A DNA stretch of 64,000 nucleotides from Corythucha ciliata (Eukaryota; Arthropoda; Insecta; Hemiptera; Tingidae), in the NCBI GenBank assembly GCA_038030265.1, contig CM075943.1, positions 31,434,001 through 31,498,000 on the forward strand. Reading direction: 5' to 3'. The first letter of the stretch is position 1; every line of letters begins with the position of its first letter. A model generated the notes under the pieces. The model did not search any database. It saw only the letters and a list, made by a program, of their open reading frames with translations, and was not told where the DNA came from. Below are positions 54,901-64,000 of this stretch, piece after piece. Both the position numbers and the translations under genes were made by a program.

Positions 54901-57458
54901 CATGTACCTTCACGCCAACGTCAGTCCTTTATAGCCCTTCAAAACAATTTCATTAAAAGTCACACAGCTCTGATCGCATGACGTGGCGTGACTGGAGTTC
55001 TGACTCATTTTTATTCAAGTTCCCTCTATGGCTATAGGCACTTCCTCAACTTAAGGAACGTCGGATCGCCTTTGCTCTCTTGTTAAATTTGTAGTAAAGA
55101 CAAGGATTTCGGTACAGATAGGAAGTTAAGTGACGAATCTAGCCTTCTCCTGTGATATTTTCCAGTGGTTTCAAAAATTACGGAGCCAAACGTTTTTATG
55201 TACCTGGATTTTGATATTTATGGGTCACTAATTGTCAAAATCGTACGCACGGTGGATGGAAGTGAACATACAAGTATGGGCCTCCCTAGCTGAGCATTCT
55301 TAGTATTCGCACTGCGAATAAAAAAGAAGGAAATAGACCACGGGAAATAGAGTGGGAAGGGCCGAGTGTGCAAGCGAAAGGCAAATATTACGTAAAGTTA
55401 GACGTGAATGTTGATAAGCGATTTCCTTGTGAAAAGGAAGGATCTTCCCAGGAGGGTCTGGGTGAGTCAGGCTAAAAGAGGACTCAAACTATGATTTATC
55501 ATAATACTCTCCTTTCTTCAAAAGTGCGGTAATGTATTTTCCTTTTCCCCTGCACTCTCGCGGCTCCATTTACTTTTTCGGGATTGAGATGGGGTGGTAA
55601 AAAATATACGGAGAAAGGAAGACAAGACCACAAAATATGGTTATCTTCAAGTTCCGAGAGAAAACAAAGATTTTTCAGCGTCCTCAAATATATGATAATA
55701 TAGATGTATTGGGAACGGGTATCTTCGCCATTGTTAACGAACTTAGTACTATAATTTTTATAATTGATTGTTGCAACTAATTAATAGTTAGGCACTTATA
55801 TCTCCTCCAGTTTTATTTTACACTGATGACTCATCAGCTTCGGTGCCTTTTTATGTAAGAAACTCAGGCGGGTGTCCGCTTGTGGAAATAAGTGGCGCAA
55901 ATACCTCCAAGCATCCTGCGGAGGAGTCATATTAGGCAAGACAGAGTGAAAGACTTATAAATGTTAAGTGCCCTGCCCTATTCCCCATACCATGAGCTAA
56001 ACGTATTAAAATGCAATGAACAAGAAGCTCGCACTTCCATGAACAATCGTCTACCCGCCAAGAAATTAGCTAGCTTGAGACAAAACATAATTTTCACGGT
56101 ATAACTGAAGTTAAAATGTCCAATTTAGCTCCCTCTGTATGAAGGGTATCCTTTTAGGCTTTTATAAATGGACCTGTCACTATTGGGACTAACTATATTC
56201 GTTGAACAGGCCCTGAGCATCACAAAAGTGCTTATGAAAAACGCAAGACTGAATAAATTCACGCAAACTAATGCTGAACTCGATTGTTAATATAAAACCG
56301 AGTCCTATCAACGTTTTAAACTTCGCTAGTAAACTACTTATAGAGAAACAATAAAATAAAGAATATCCTGATCCCTAACATTTTGACTGGAAACTTTCTA
56401 TAATGTATCTTTCCCCGATAATAGTTCTTTATCACCAACGTACGTGATGTGGTTTCACATGACAAATTATAACATGCGGTCACTGTTGTCCTACTTCCAT
56501 TCACAACGAAATAGAGTTGGTTCTCGTGGATTGCTTTTAATAACTTTTAAAAACAGTGAACCCTAGGCAGACTCGCTGTTAAACCAACCAATGGACCAAA
56601 TGTCACATAGCATGACTGCCGTGACGGGCATAAGAAAATCCTACAGTTTTAAGTTCTTTTTTTTATTGCTCTATTTATGAACCGAATGGGAAAAATCGGA
56701 CGTGACCGGCTATAAATGTTTCTGCATTATTTATCATTCATCATACAATGATGTTTTCCTGATTTAAGCTCAGATCACACTAATATAGTTTCTCGTGATG
56801 TAGTCTAGTAGAGAAAATAATCTACGTGGGGGTATCTGAACAATATTGCACCTGTTTCTTGCTTTCCTGTTTCAACCGTTGTCAGGCAAGCAGATGAAAA
56901 ATGCAGGTAAAAATTAACGAACATATTATGTGGCCATAGTACCTGTACAGGATGCGGATACATAAGTTTCTCATTTGAACTGAGGACTGTTATAATCAAC
57001 GATGTATAACCTGAAGAACTGGGCGTGGTCTCATTCGATAGAGGGAAGAGTCTTAAATGTTATTACCCTAAGGTTAATCGTCATGCGGTGGAGTATTGAG
57101 GAACGCGCGTTTTGCCATATATGTATAGGCATACTTTTTCAACAGTGTCGGTTCAAGCTATTTTTAGTCATTTTCATGGATTTTACCAAAAGTGGCAAAA
57201 AATGATAAATTTGTAATAATCGATGCCGGCGAAAAGGCTGGATAGATTGATAAAAAAAAAAACGATTTGACGCAGAATTTAGTGCTCGTCAAATATAAAA
57301 AGACTAAACGTTCTGTGGAATGCGTCATTTAGGAGGTAAGCAAAAAACTGAAAAATTGCAGAAAACTAGCCGTTTTCCTAGACTATCCGAAAACGTACAA
57401 CGAAATTAAGTGAAAAAATCGAATACGATATTTTTTTTCCACGTGCAAATACCGTCTA
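54901..57458. other. No recognisable gene over 2.5 kb
   Basis: AT-rich sequence, small motif-free frames, no repeat partner noticed. Some of it may be further decayed BEL/Pao sequence. Confidence 0.35.
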
Positions 57459-58581
57459 GTCCCTTTTACACGAGTAAGGATGACCTCTCTCTGCGCTTTG
57501 GCGTTTGGGGGCTCGGAGTCGTTTTCTGAGTCGATTGGGCACTCTCGTCCTTGGTCTCCGCATGGAGTGGGGCAAACGGCCTGCGTATCAACGAGGGTAA
57601 GACTCAGTCTCTGGTAGTCTCGGGGGGCAGGCGCTCTCCGGGTGCGAACAGTTTTGTGGAGGTCCTGGGAGTCACGCTTGACGGTAGCCTGAGCTGGCGC
57701 TCCCACTGTCACTGTGACAGGTTGCCCGCTGTGATTTCAAGGAAATTGTTCCTGTTACGGAAATTAGTGGGACAGCTAGGTCCCTCAAAAGGTTTCTGCG
57801 TCTTGCATATTTGTCCTACGGTGTGATTGTTTGGGAGAACTCCAGTCACGCGCTGAGTATCTTCAGGGCCCAGAAGAGGGCCATTCGCATAATCTTGGGA
57901 CTTCTGCCCACAGCCTCGTGTCTGCTTTTTTGAATCTTGGAATTCATCCGTTCCCTGGATATTCATTCTGCAATGACTGACGTATGTGAGAAACCCGCTG
58001 CAGGAATTTAAGACGGTGTCTGAAGTTCATGGGCACGACACGAGGGGAAGAGCGGACCTAGTTGCGTAGACTTCACAAGGCGAAAAGTAGTTTTCCGAAG
58101 TGGGCGATTATGCTGTTCAACCGGCTGCCGGAGGTGGTCCGGCGGGGAGATTCCGGATGATTATAAAAAGAGTCCTGTCGAGTTATTGTTTTTATTCAGT
58201 CGAATAATTTTTGGCCTGTGATATTAGTTACGTTTGCTCGTTGTTGTTTTTGCTGTTGTTGCGTGTTGTTAGTTAGTTATATCTTGTAGCTATAACTAAA
58301 AACCAGACGGTTGTATACCAAAAACGGTCACGCAATGAATGAGCATGAAACATAAGTTTTTGATCAAAGTAGTCAATTGTTTAAAAACAAAAACATCAGC
58401 TGCACCCTGCCAACAATTAACTGTTTTAATTCAGTCTGGCCTGTTTTACACGCGTAAGTTTTTCGTTCAAAAATATGCTCAATCTGATCACAAACAGACG
58501 ATTTGAGGCAGGGAACATCTGTAAATTTTTTTCAAAATGGCTAATTTGATAAAAAAAACTTACTCGTGTAAAAGGGACCTT
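57459..58581. repeat. Inverted GTCCCTTTTACACGAGTAAG motifs around the LINE fragment
   Basis: GTCCCTTTTACACGAGTAAG at about 57,459 and its complement CTTACTCGTGTAAAAGGGAC at about 58,560-58,581 flank the LINE fragment. This may be a MITE or TIR element that the LINE copy entered or was carried in. The right motif also lies inside the smaller MITE at 58,438-58,622. Confidence 0.5.
57500..58330 (+). pseudogene. LINE (Jockey/CR1-like) RT C-terminal fragment
   Basis: The reading NGLRINEGKTQSLV followed by VLGVTLDGSLSWRSH (57,580-57,710) is the palm-thumb region of a non-LTR reverse transcriptase. After a frameshift at about 57,800, a YGVIVWENSSHALSIF-AQKRAIR segment and finally LFNRLPEVVR (about 58,110) follow in the family's usual order up to its C-terminus. 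Stops and frame changes make it inactive. The N-terminal endonuclease and RT core are absent, as expected for a 5'-truncated insertion. A CR1 or Jockey assignment needs a search. Confidence 0.75.
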
Positions 58582-58622
58582 AGAACATATTTTTGAACAA
58601 AAAACTCTCGTGTAAATGGGGC
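58438..58622. mobile_element. MITE with GGCCTGTTTTACACGCGTAA-type ends
   Basis: The left end (continuing GTTTTTCGTTCAAAAATATG) and right end (ACATATTTTTGAACAAAAAA ... CTCGTGTAAATGGGGC) are inverted with mismatches around about 185 bp. Related to the GTCCCTTTTACACGAGTAAG motifs. Confidence 0.55.
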
Positions 58623-58630
58623 TTTTGACT

Positions 58631-60940
58631 GGACTATTACTTCAGGCTCCGGCTAGCGGCTAGGAAGATCTCAGCCCCTTATTCTGTAACTCCGCGAGCA
58701 TTGGAAAAATCAACACGATGAAAATTTGAAAATAATCAGCTGGGAAATTTTACTAACGCACGTGTTAAGTGTTTCAGAGGGGGCTGAATACGGTCATTAG
58801 CCTCAAACTGTGTTGGTCGTCAGTTGCGAATAAGTGGTAGAAGTGCTGCTCCCACCCCCCAACCTAACTCAGTCAACGCTTCTTTTCTCGTTTAATTTGA
58901 ACCATAGAAATAGTCTCTGCGCAACTTTCTCTTCGTTTTGAGAAGGGAAATCATGGTAAAAAAAGATATTTCCGGATTTCAATCAATCCAAACCAATGTT
59001 CTTTATATTTTTTTGGTTTCCCATCTATGCACCTTGGGGGTTTATTTACGAGGAGTGACTGCTTGTGATAAGTAGAAGACAGAAGGTGAAGAGCAAGGAA
59101 AAATGGAAAGTAAGTATAGAAAAAAAAGAAAGACACACGATAGAGAAAACGGCTCTACTGACATATTTATAGACGCTTCACCAACTCCAACCCCACGTAC
59201 ACAAAAAATGAGTTCCTTTCATGAATAATAAAAAGTTCTGAAGAAGAAAGGCCAGCTCATACGGAACATGCTTAAAAAAAAAAAAAAAGTAATTGAAGAT
59301 GAAGAGTGATTCTGTTGCGAAGAAGGGGTTTTCGTGGTTGCGCGACACTTCTCCCTTGGCCCATTTTTTTATAAAAAGAGATCGCAGCTGAGAAAATAAA
59401 TCGCAATTTTTTAAACATAATGAGCTGCTGCGCTAGCCCCCTTATTTTTTCTTATTTTCGTTCCTTTCGTTAACAATTTTAACAGATTCCTCCCTATATT
59501 TTCGTTGGTCAGTTATTGAAATGATGTGCAAAACGTGTTTGCTATGTAAAAGTGTCAATGATTCATTTGCAGACGATTCATTAATCCTCCACGAATGGAA
59601 TGTAGATTTATTTTTGACGTCCATAGCTGTTCATGTAGGATCATTATTTTTGATGCTGTCTGGTATAAATCGACAGAACCATTGAAGTGGCAAAAGAGGT
59701 ATAGTAAGTGGAATTCCTGGGTGGTTTGTATTTTGGTTAACAATTTCTAACCCTTCCCCTACTTTGATGTGGCTAGTTTTCCAACATTTCTCACCATTCC
59801 GGGTTTTATATACTCAAACGATGGTTGTGGGGCTTTAAGCAAGAGTTGATTACACACCAGTGGCGTCTCTGGATTAGGCAAACGCAAATCGAACAGACAA
59901 AATATTATGTGTCTATAGCTTCTTCGCTGAAGAGCGAAAGAGAAACACTGATCATGTACGCTTCCTTCTCACCACCCACCCAACGGATCCCCTTTTCATC
60001 TATAGCTTTTCTCACCTCATCTCATTCATGCCTCATCTACATGGAGCGGGAAGGTGGGAAAAGGGGCGAGATACTCTATACAACCGTATGTACCCCCCCC
60101 CCCCACCCAGAGTGACCTGCTATTTATGTATACAACTATAACATTCCACCCACTAGGATCTCTTTACGTAGGTACTGTATTTGGTTGATGATTGTTTCCT
60201 TTCAAGTTGTTGTCACTCTGACTCTATTTGTTTTAAGAGACTACCAACCACTAGCAAATATAGCCAAGCAACGTTGATTTCAACACTACTCCTTCAATCA
60301 TTCGTATGGCTTTGGCAGGATTGAAGAATTTGCGATATTAAATAATTTCAATCCACACCCCCAAAAGTGTTTTTGACGGTGTCAGGAAGGCTGCCACTAC
60401 TTTGTTTAACCAGAATCGTTCAGTCTGGTAAGCTCCAGAGGGCTCTATTGTAGCGGTCAATGTTTCTGACGCCAAAACTTTGGTACTCTTGGATTCTTAA
60501 AATCAGTGATATTCACCAGTTGATCCCGACAACACACACTAACTTCTTAACAGCATTGGACGTTTAACCCTAATTGATGTTACATACCTACCGGATAGCA
60601 ATTTTTGACGAGCTGCTGATGTATACCAAAAAATGATTTTGTTTTTGTTTAAAGTTCTGTGGTAAATCACTCCTTTTTCCCTAGAAGCTCGAACGCGCTT
60701 GTGATGGCGCTAATTTTGATAGTATTCGCATTAGCCCGAAATGAAAGATCAAACCCTTTTTCAGCTTTTCGGTAATGGCTTTTTTTATTAAGTAGAATGA
60801 GGTAATTTCCAAAATAAAAAAATTGAACTTTTAACAATCAGATATGGATGGAAGAGACTGAAAAACACGTTTAAAACAAGAAATCAACCTTAATTGGCAA
60901 TAATAATAGAGTAATTAATCATTTCTTAGAATTTGCTATT
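58631..60940. other. No recognisable gene over 2.3 kb
   Basis: Small motif-free frames and a C run near 60,092-60,102. Nothing supported. Confidence 0.35.
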
Positions 60941-61277
60941 TGAATTTCCCGCTTGAGGTGACGTCACAATATTCTAAACATTTTACGAATTCCCCTGGCC
61001 AGGAAAGCTGTGGAATGAATTTTTCACGTTGAATTAGGGCTTATGCGTTAATTTATGAACAATTATGATTTTTCGTATCACAGAGTAATTCTACTTTTTA
61101 GTTATAGAGGTCTTGGTCATTTGAATTTCCCACTTCTGTGACGTCACTATATTGTATTAATTTTCCAAATTTCCCGGGCCCGGAAATTGGCGTAAGCCGC
61201 GGGAAAAGCCGCGTAGTGAGTTTTTTCATGTTTAATTAGTGCTTATGCATCAATTTATGCACAATTCGGAATTTTCT
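60941..61277. repeat. Diverged tandem duplication containing GTGACGTCAC
   Basis: Two units (about 60,941-61,085 and 61,119-61,277) share TTTGAATTTCCC, a GTGACGTCAC palindrome (GGTGACGTCAC in the first), GCTTATGC and TTTATG.ACAATT in the same order, with many differences. TGACGTCA is the CRE/ATF palindrome, but nothing shows regulatory use here. Confidence 0.6.
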
Positions 61278-61333
61278 ATTTTTTTGAAGAATACCTCAGT
61301 ATTCAGAAACTAACTTTAACTTAAATTGTTTAA

Positions 61334-61481
61334 GGCCCATTTTCACCAACAAAATTGATCTCGTTTAAAGTTGATCGTGATTAGTTGCCAATTGCGACCC
61401 ATATGCATTCTGATATAAGTGTTTACATTGTAATCGTGATTAGTTGTTGATCTTGGTTTAAGAAATTGGTGAAATCTGGCC
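61334..61481. mobile_element. PIF/Harbinger-like MITE, family A copy 4
   Basis: Fourth copy of the 148-bp family, same orientation as copies 1 and 3. Flanks are TAA on the left and TGA on the right, compatible with one later substitution. It lies about 0.4 kb from the errantivirus LTR. Confidence 0.8.
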
Positions 61482-61897
61482 TGAGAATCAATTCCGTTGA
61501 AAAAGGTCATCTGCGTTTTGACTCGCTTTAAGAAATCCTTAAAATTAAGGAAGGCCTCTGAATAGTTGGAAAAACTTGTTTTTTGTTGCATGCTGTCACT
61601 ATGTTTGTCGCTGCAAAAGTTGTAGTCGGTTCACCGGTGCAGCTTTGTTATTTTTTTGGGATGCTCGTAGTGTTCATATTAACAAAACTTTATCGATGGA
61701 TATTGGAAAACAGAAGCCTAACATATTTGGTACTCGTTTTTCTTCTCTCGTATATCGTGTTCATGGTGAATAGTACCTAATTGTGTTAATAAGGGAAAGT
61801 ATCTATAGCTCTTTCCTTTGATTTCCTTCGTCACCCTCCCAACCCGGAGTTTTCTTAATAATACTAATAAAGTAATAGTAAAGGTCCCAACTGCTCG

Positions 61898-62106
61898 AGT
61901 TAAATGCGACAAGTCGAGAATTATGTTTTTAAAAAACACTTTATTTTAATTTACACAAAAATAACAACTTAACACGCCGCGCTTCTACAATCGACTAACT
62001 AACTAAGTATCTTTACAGGGAAATTTATATTAATAGGAAGACGCCAACTAAGCGATTCCCAGCAATATCTTATTACAATAAAATAGAGGAAAATAGCCTT
62101 ATAACT
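61898..62106 (-). mobile_element. Putative 3' LTR of the errantivirus
   Basis: On the minus strand a 209-bp segment starts AGTTATAAGG directly after the polypurine tract and ends ...ATTTAACT, so AGTTA/TAACT are its inverted termini. An AATAAA signal lies at 61,940-61,945. AGTTA starts are typical of gypsy-group LTRs. The length is on the short side and the 5' LTR lies outside the window, so the far boundary and any target duplication cannot be confirmed. Confidence 0.5.
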
Positions 62107-63760
62107 CCTCCCTCCTTAAGTTTTGGCTTGTCCGCAAGTCAAATTTTGGGATTTTTTGAATGTTAATTTCGAGTTCATTTGTTTCTTGTGGGGGTTTCTT
62201 TTTCTTTATACAATTTAAAAGGACCGCTCTATGCAAGCAAAGAGCATAAATACATACAATACAAAGAGTTATGATTGAAAAAATGTACAGAATTGGTGTA
62301 TGGTCGAAAGAGTCAAAATTTTCCAATTCTTCTAAGGGTAACATGTGAACGTTGATTTGGTGGACATCATCAAAGTTAAGTTTAGTTGTTTCAGTAGGAG
62401 CTATAAGGGCTCGTAAGGGCAGAGTGAAATTTTCAAAATATTTATACAAAACTGGGGCTTCATTTAAGTTTTCGTCGGTTTCTAGCTGTAGTAGAACCGT
62501 TTTTCTAAGATTGACGGAAATGTTTCCACTAGGCTTTCGAATAGTTATCAGCGGTTTGTCGTATAAAAGATATTTGTCGATCAGTGAGATATACTTGATA
62601 AAAGGTTTAGGTTTTTGAATGAAATGAGTTTTACATTGTTTGTTATTACCCGAGAGAAGATTATTAATACAGGGGTTGTTGATTTCTGTTGCGTTTGTGC
62701 AATAATAATATTCTAAAATAAGGTTACAATTTCCCGAATAGGTTTTATCGTTTTTGATTACAATAGGCGGATAGACTAAGGTTGTTAAAGTTTTAGATTC
62801 CGTGTCATACGGATGGGAAAGAAGAAAATAAGTTTCGGTTAAAGGAGGTTTCTCGGGGATTTGAATAAAGTAATGTACGTTGTTTGCCGTAACAGAACAA
62901 TGAACTTTGCTTATCTGCCAAAGAATTTCGGGGGAATTTGAAATTAGCTCGTGTCGAGGGTTGTTACTAGAAATACGTTCAAGTTCGATATGAGAGATAA
63001 TACTGTGGTGGATTACGTTCATTTTGCAAAATTCTAAGGATGTATCGATATCATTTATCTTATTCGTTAATAGTGCTAGTGCTATATACAGACGTGTCAA
63101 ATGTTGAGTTCCATTCACCATATTATTAATATTATTATTCAATAATTGTTTTACCTTATTACTATTACTCCTAACAATCGCTAAATCCTTATTAAATTCG
63201 GCCATAATGTTTTTATTCATTATTATTTGGGAAGCTAAATTATGTTCTAAGTGGTATTCGTTGGCCTCTAACTTATGAATTAAATTATCGTATAATTTCT
63301 TGTCATTTGCGTCCATATTACCTGTTAGCCAGGATATAGCCGATCCTAAAGCGTTAACTAGACCTCTTTTAGACCTTTTCACATGAATCCTATTTGTTTG
63401 GATATAGTCTACTTTGTTCTTTGCGTATTGTAAATGAGAGCGTAACAGGCTTCTTAAGGAATGCATTGTTAGTTCCGCGACGGACTCTTCGTAGGATTGT
63501 TTAGTCAATGAATTATTTGATGAGTTTAATGCTTGCTCTATAAAATCTAACTCATCCTTTACAGCAGTAACATTAATGGAATGGACATAAGTAAAATAGT
63601 TTTTTATTAAAAAGGAACTCTGAATTTTAATAGGGATAATTCCAGGTTCATTGGACAAATCAGTTATTCTATAGCTGAGAACTAGTGCCGGGCTGAGGAG
63701 AAGAAGCAAGGCTAATGACATCTTGATCCTGCAATGAAGTGGTTTTAGAATGATTTTCAT
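62099..63760 (-). CDS. env: Errantivirus envelope glycoprotein, 553 aa, apparently intact
   Basis: Viral class I-like fusion glycoprotein of gypsy-type endogenous retroviruses, related to baculovirus F proteins; it would sit in the virion and cell membrane and mediate fusion. An N-terminal hydrophobic signal (about residues 14-29) is followed by a furin-type site KRSKR (128-132). Immediately after it is a glycine-rich fusion peptide starting GLVNALGSA and ending near 150. A long helical region, conserved cysteines and several N-glycosylation sites follow. A transmembrane helix (about 486-508) precedes a basic cytoplasmic tail. No internal stops are present. The first ATG overlaps pol; Met14 (63,721) is an alternative start just before the signal peptide. 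In this group Env is made from a spliced RNA, so the exact N-terminus is uncertain. The stop lies a few bases inside the LTR. Confidence 0.88.
   Translation of the reverse strand: MKIILKPLHCRIKMSLALLLLLSPALVLSYRITDLSNEPGIIPIKIQSSFLIKNYFTYVHSINVTAVKDELDFIEQALNSSNNSLTKQSYEESVAELTMHSLRSLLRSHLQYAKNKVDYIQTNRIHVKRSKRGLVNALGSAISWLTGNMDANDKKLYDNLIHKLEANEYHLEHNLASQIIMNKNIMAEFNKDLAIVRSNSNKVKQLLNNNINNMVNGTQHLTRLYIALALLTNKINDIDTSLEFCKMNVIHHSIISHIELERISSNNPRHELISNSPEILWQISKVHCSVTANNVHYFIQIPEKPPLTETYFLLSHPYDTESKTLTTLVYPPIVIKNDKTYSGNCNLILEYYYCTNATEINNPCINNLLSGNNKQCKTHFIQKPKPFIKYISLIDKYLLYDKPLITIRKPSGNISVNLRKTVLLQLETDENLNEAPVLYKYFENFTLPLRALIAPTETTKLNFDDVHQINVHMLPLEELENFDSFDHTPILYIFSIITLCIVCIYALCLHRAVLLNCIKKKKPPQETNELEINIQKIPKFDLRTSQNLRREEL
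62107..62117 (-). promoter_or_regulatory. Polypurine tract
   Basis: Minus-strand AAGGAGGGAGG, lying just inside the end of env and directly before the AGTTA start of the putative LTR. This is the expected plus-strand DNA priming site. Confidence 0.65.
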
Positions 63761-64000
63761 GTTTCCTGGGTCTTTTGATTTGTTTTGGATGGACTTTCAC
63801 ATTTTTCTTTCCTATTTTTATTTTATTTTCTTCCTTATTATAATGAACCTTTTTGTATTTATTCTTAGCCTTATTCCTAACGTAAGTTTTAATAAATACA
63901 TTGCCTTCGGGTATTTCTAATTTTTCGCGATTTTTATTAAGATTGGCGGTTCTAGTTTCTTTTTCTTTTTCAATAATATCCTTTACTGCCTTATGAATTA
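63669..64000 (-). CDS. pol: Pol C-terminus (integrase tail) of the errantivirus, partial
   Basis: The open minus-strand frame runs from the window edge to a TAG at 63,669-63,671. It includes EIPEGNVFIKTYVR and a KKVHYN...KIKIGKKNVKVHPKQIKRPR-like segment, the basic C-terminal domain pattern of gypsy-group integrases. It overlaps the first 92 bases of env in another frame, as is usual for errantiviruses. The rest of pol, gag, the 5' LTR and the primer site lie beyond 64,000. Confidence 0.8.
   Translation of the reverse strand, partial: IHKAVKDIIEKEKETRTANLNKNREKLEIPEGNVFIKTYVRNKAKNKYKKVHYNKEENKIKIGKKNVKVHPKQIKRPRKHENHSKTTSLQDQDVISLASSPQPGTSSQL

Overview
This is eukaryotic nuclear DNA from an animal, most likely an arthropod and probably an insect. 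The mobile elements point that way: a gypsy/errantivirus-type env gene with the end of its pol, BEL/Pao and Ty3 remnants, a Penelope-like element with a GIY-YIG domain, piggyBac and THAP-type fragments, hAT-like elements with 8-bp target duplications, and many short PIF/Harbinger-like hairpin MITEs. I cannot name the species. There is no operon structure and no spliced host gene that I can recognise. Almost everything readable is repeat-derived.

Two long open frames stand out, both on the minus strand. At 7.0-8.6 kb an uninterrupted 535-residue single-pass membrane protein of unknown family is encoded; a diverged copy of its membrane segment lies at 5.88-5.99 kb. At 62.1-63.8 kb is an apparently intact 553-residue errantivirus Env with a furin-like site and fusion peptide. 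It overlaps the end of pol, which runs off the right edge of the window, and is followed by a polypurine tract and a putative 3' LTR.

Layout: 0-5.8 kb is mostly anonymous, with a degenerate tRNA-like sequence, a TIR element and a hammerhead-ribozyme-like fold at 4.48 kb. 5.9-8.7 kb holds the membrane-protein gene and its fragment. 10-14.4 kb has a small hairpin, a 2-kb inverted repeat enclosing a Penelope-type hairpin, and a Penelope 3' end. 17.2-18.9 kb is a second large foldback. 19.7-22.0 kb is a decayed Penelope-like element. 23.4-24.3 kb is an inverted repeat containing a tRNA-Lys primer binding site, followed by another Penelope-type hairpin. 24.5-32.7 kb is dense in MITEs and ends with a hAT-like element that holds a row of four hairpin MITEs. 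33.3-37.1 kb carries THAP-like and piggyBac fragments. 39.5-43.5 kb has two related hAT-like elements, each with an 8-bp target duplication. 44-49.6 kb has a Penelope-like inverted repeat, an element ending in GAGACC-type repeats with a 9-bp duplication, a deleted Ty3 remnant and a further TIR element. 50.6 kb has a perfect 36-bp hairpin. 52.7-54.9 kb has duplicated tRNA-like genes next to a BEL/Pao remnant. 57.5-58.3 kb is a LINE 3' fragment. 61.3-64 kb ends with a MITE copy and the errantivirus.

The most interesting signal is a set of hammerhead-ribozyme-like folds (about 4.5, 12.2, 14.3, 19.8 and 24.2 kb; a doubtful one at 44 kb). They occur in repeats I link to Penelope-like elements, and two of them occur as inverted pairs.
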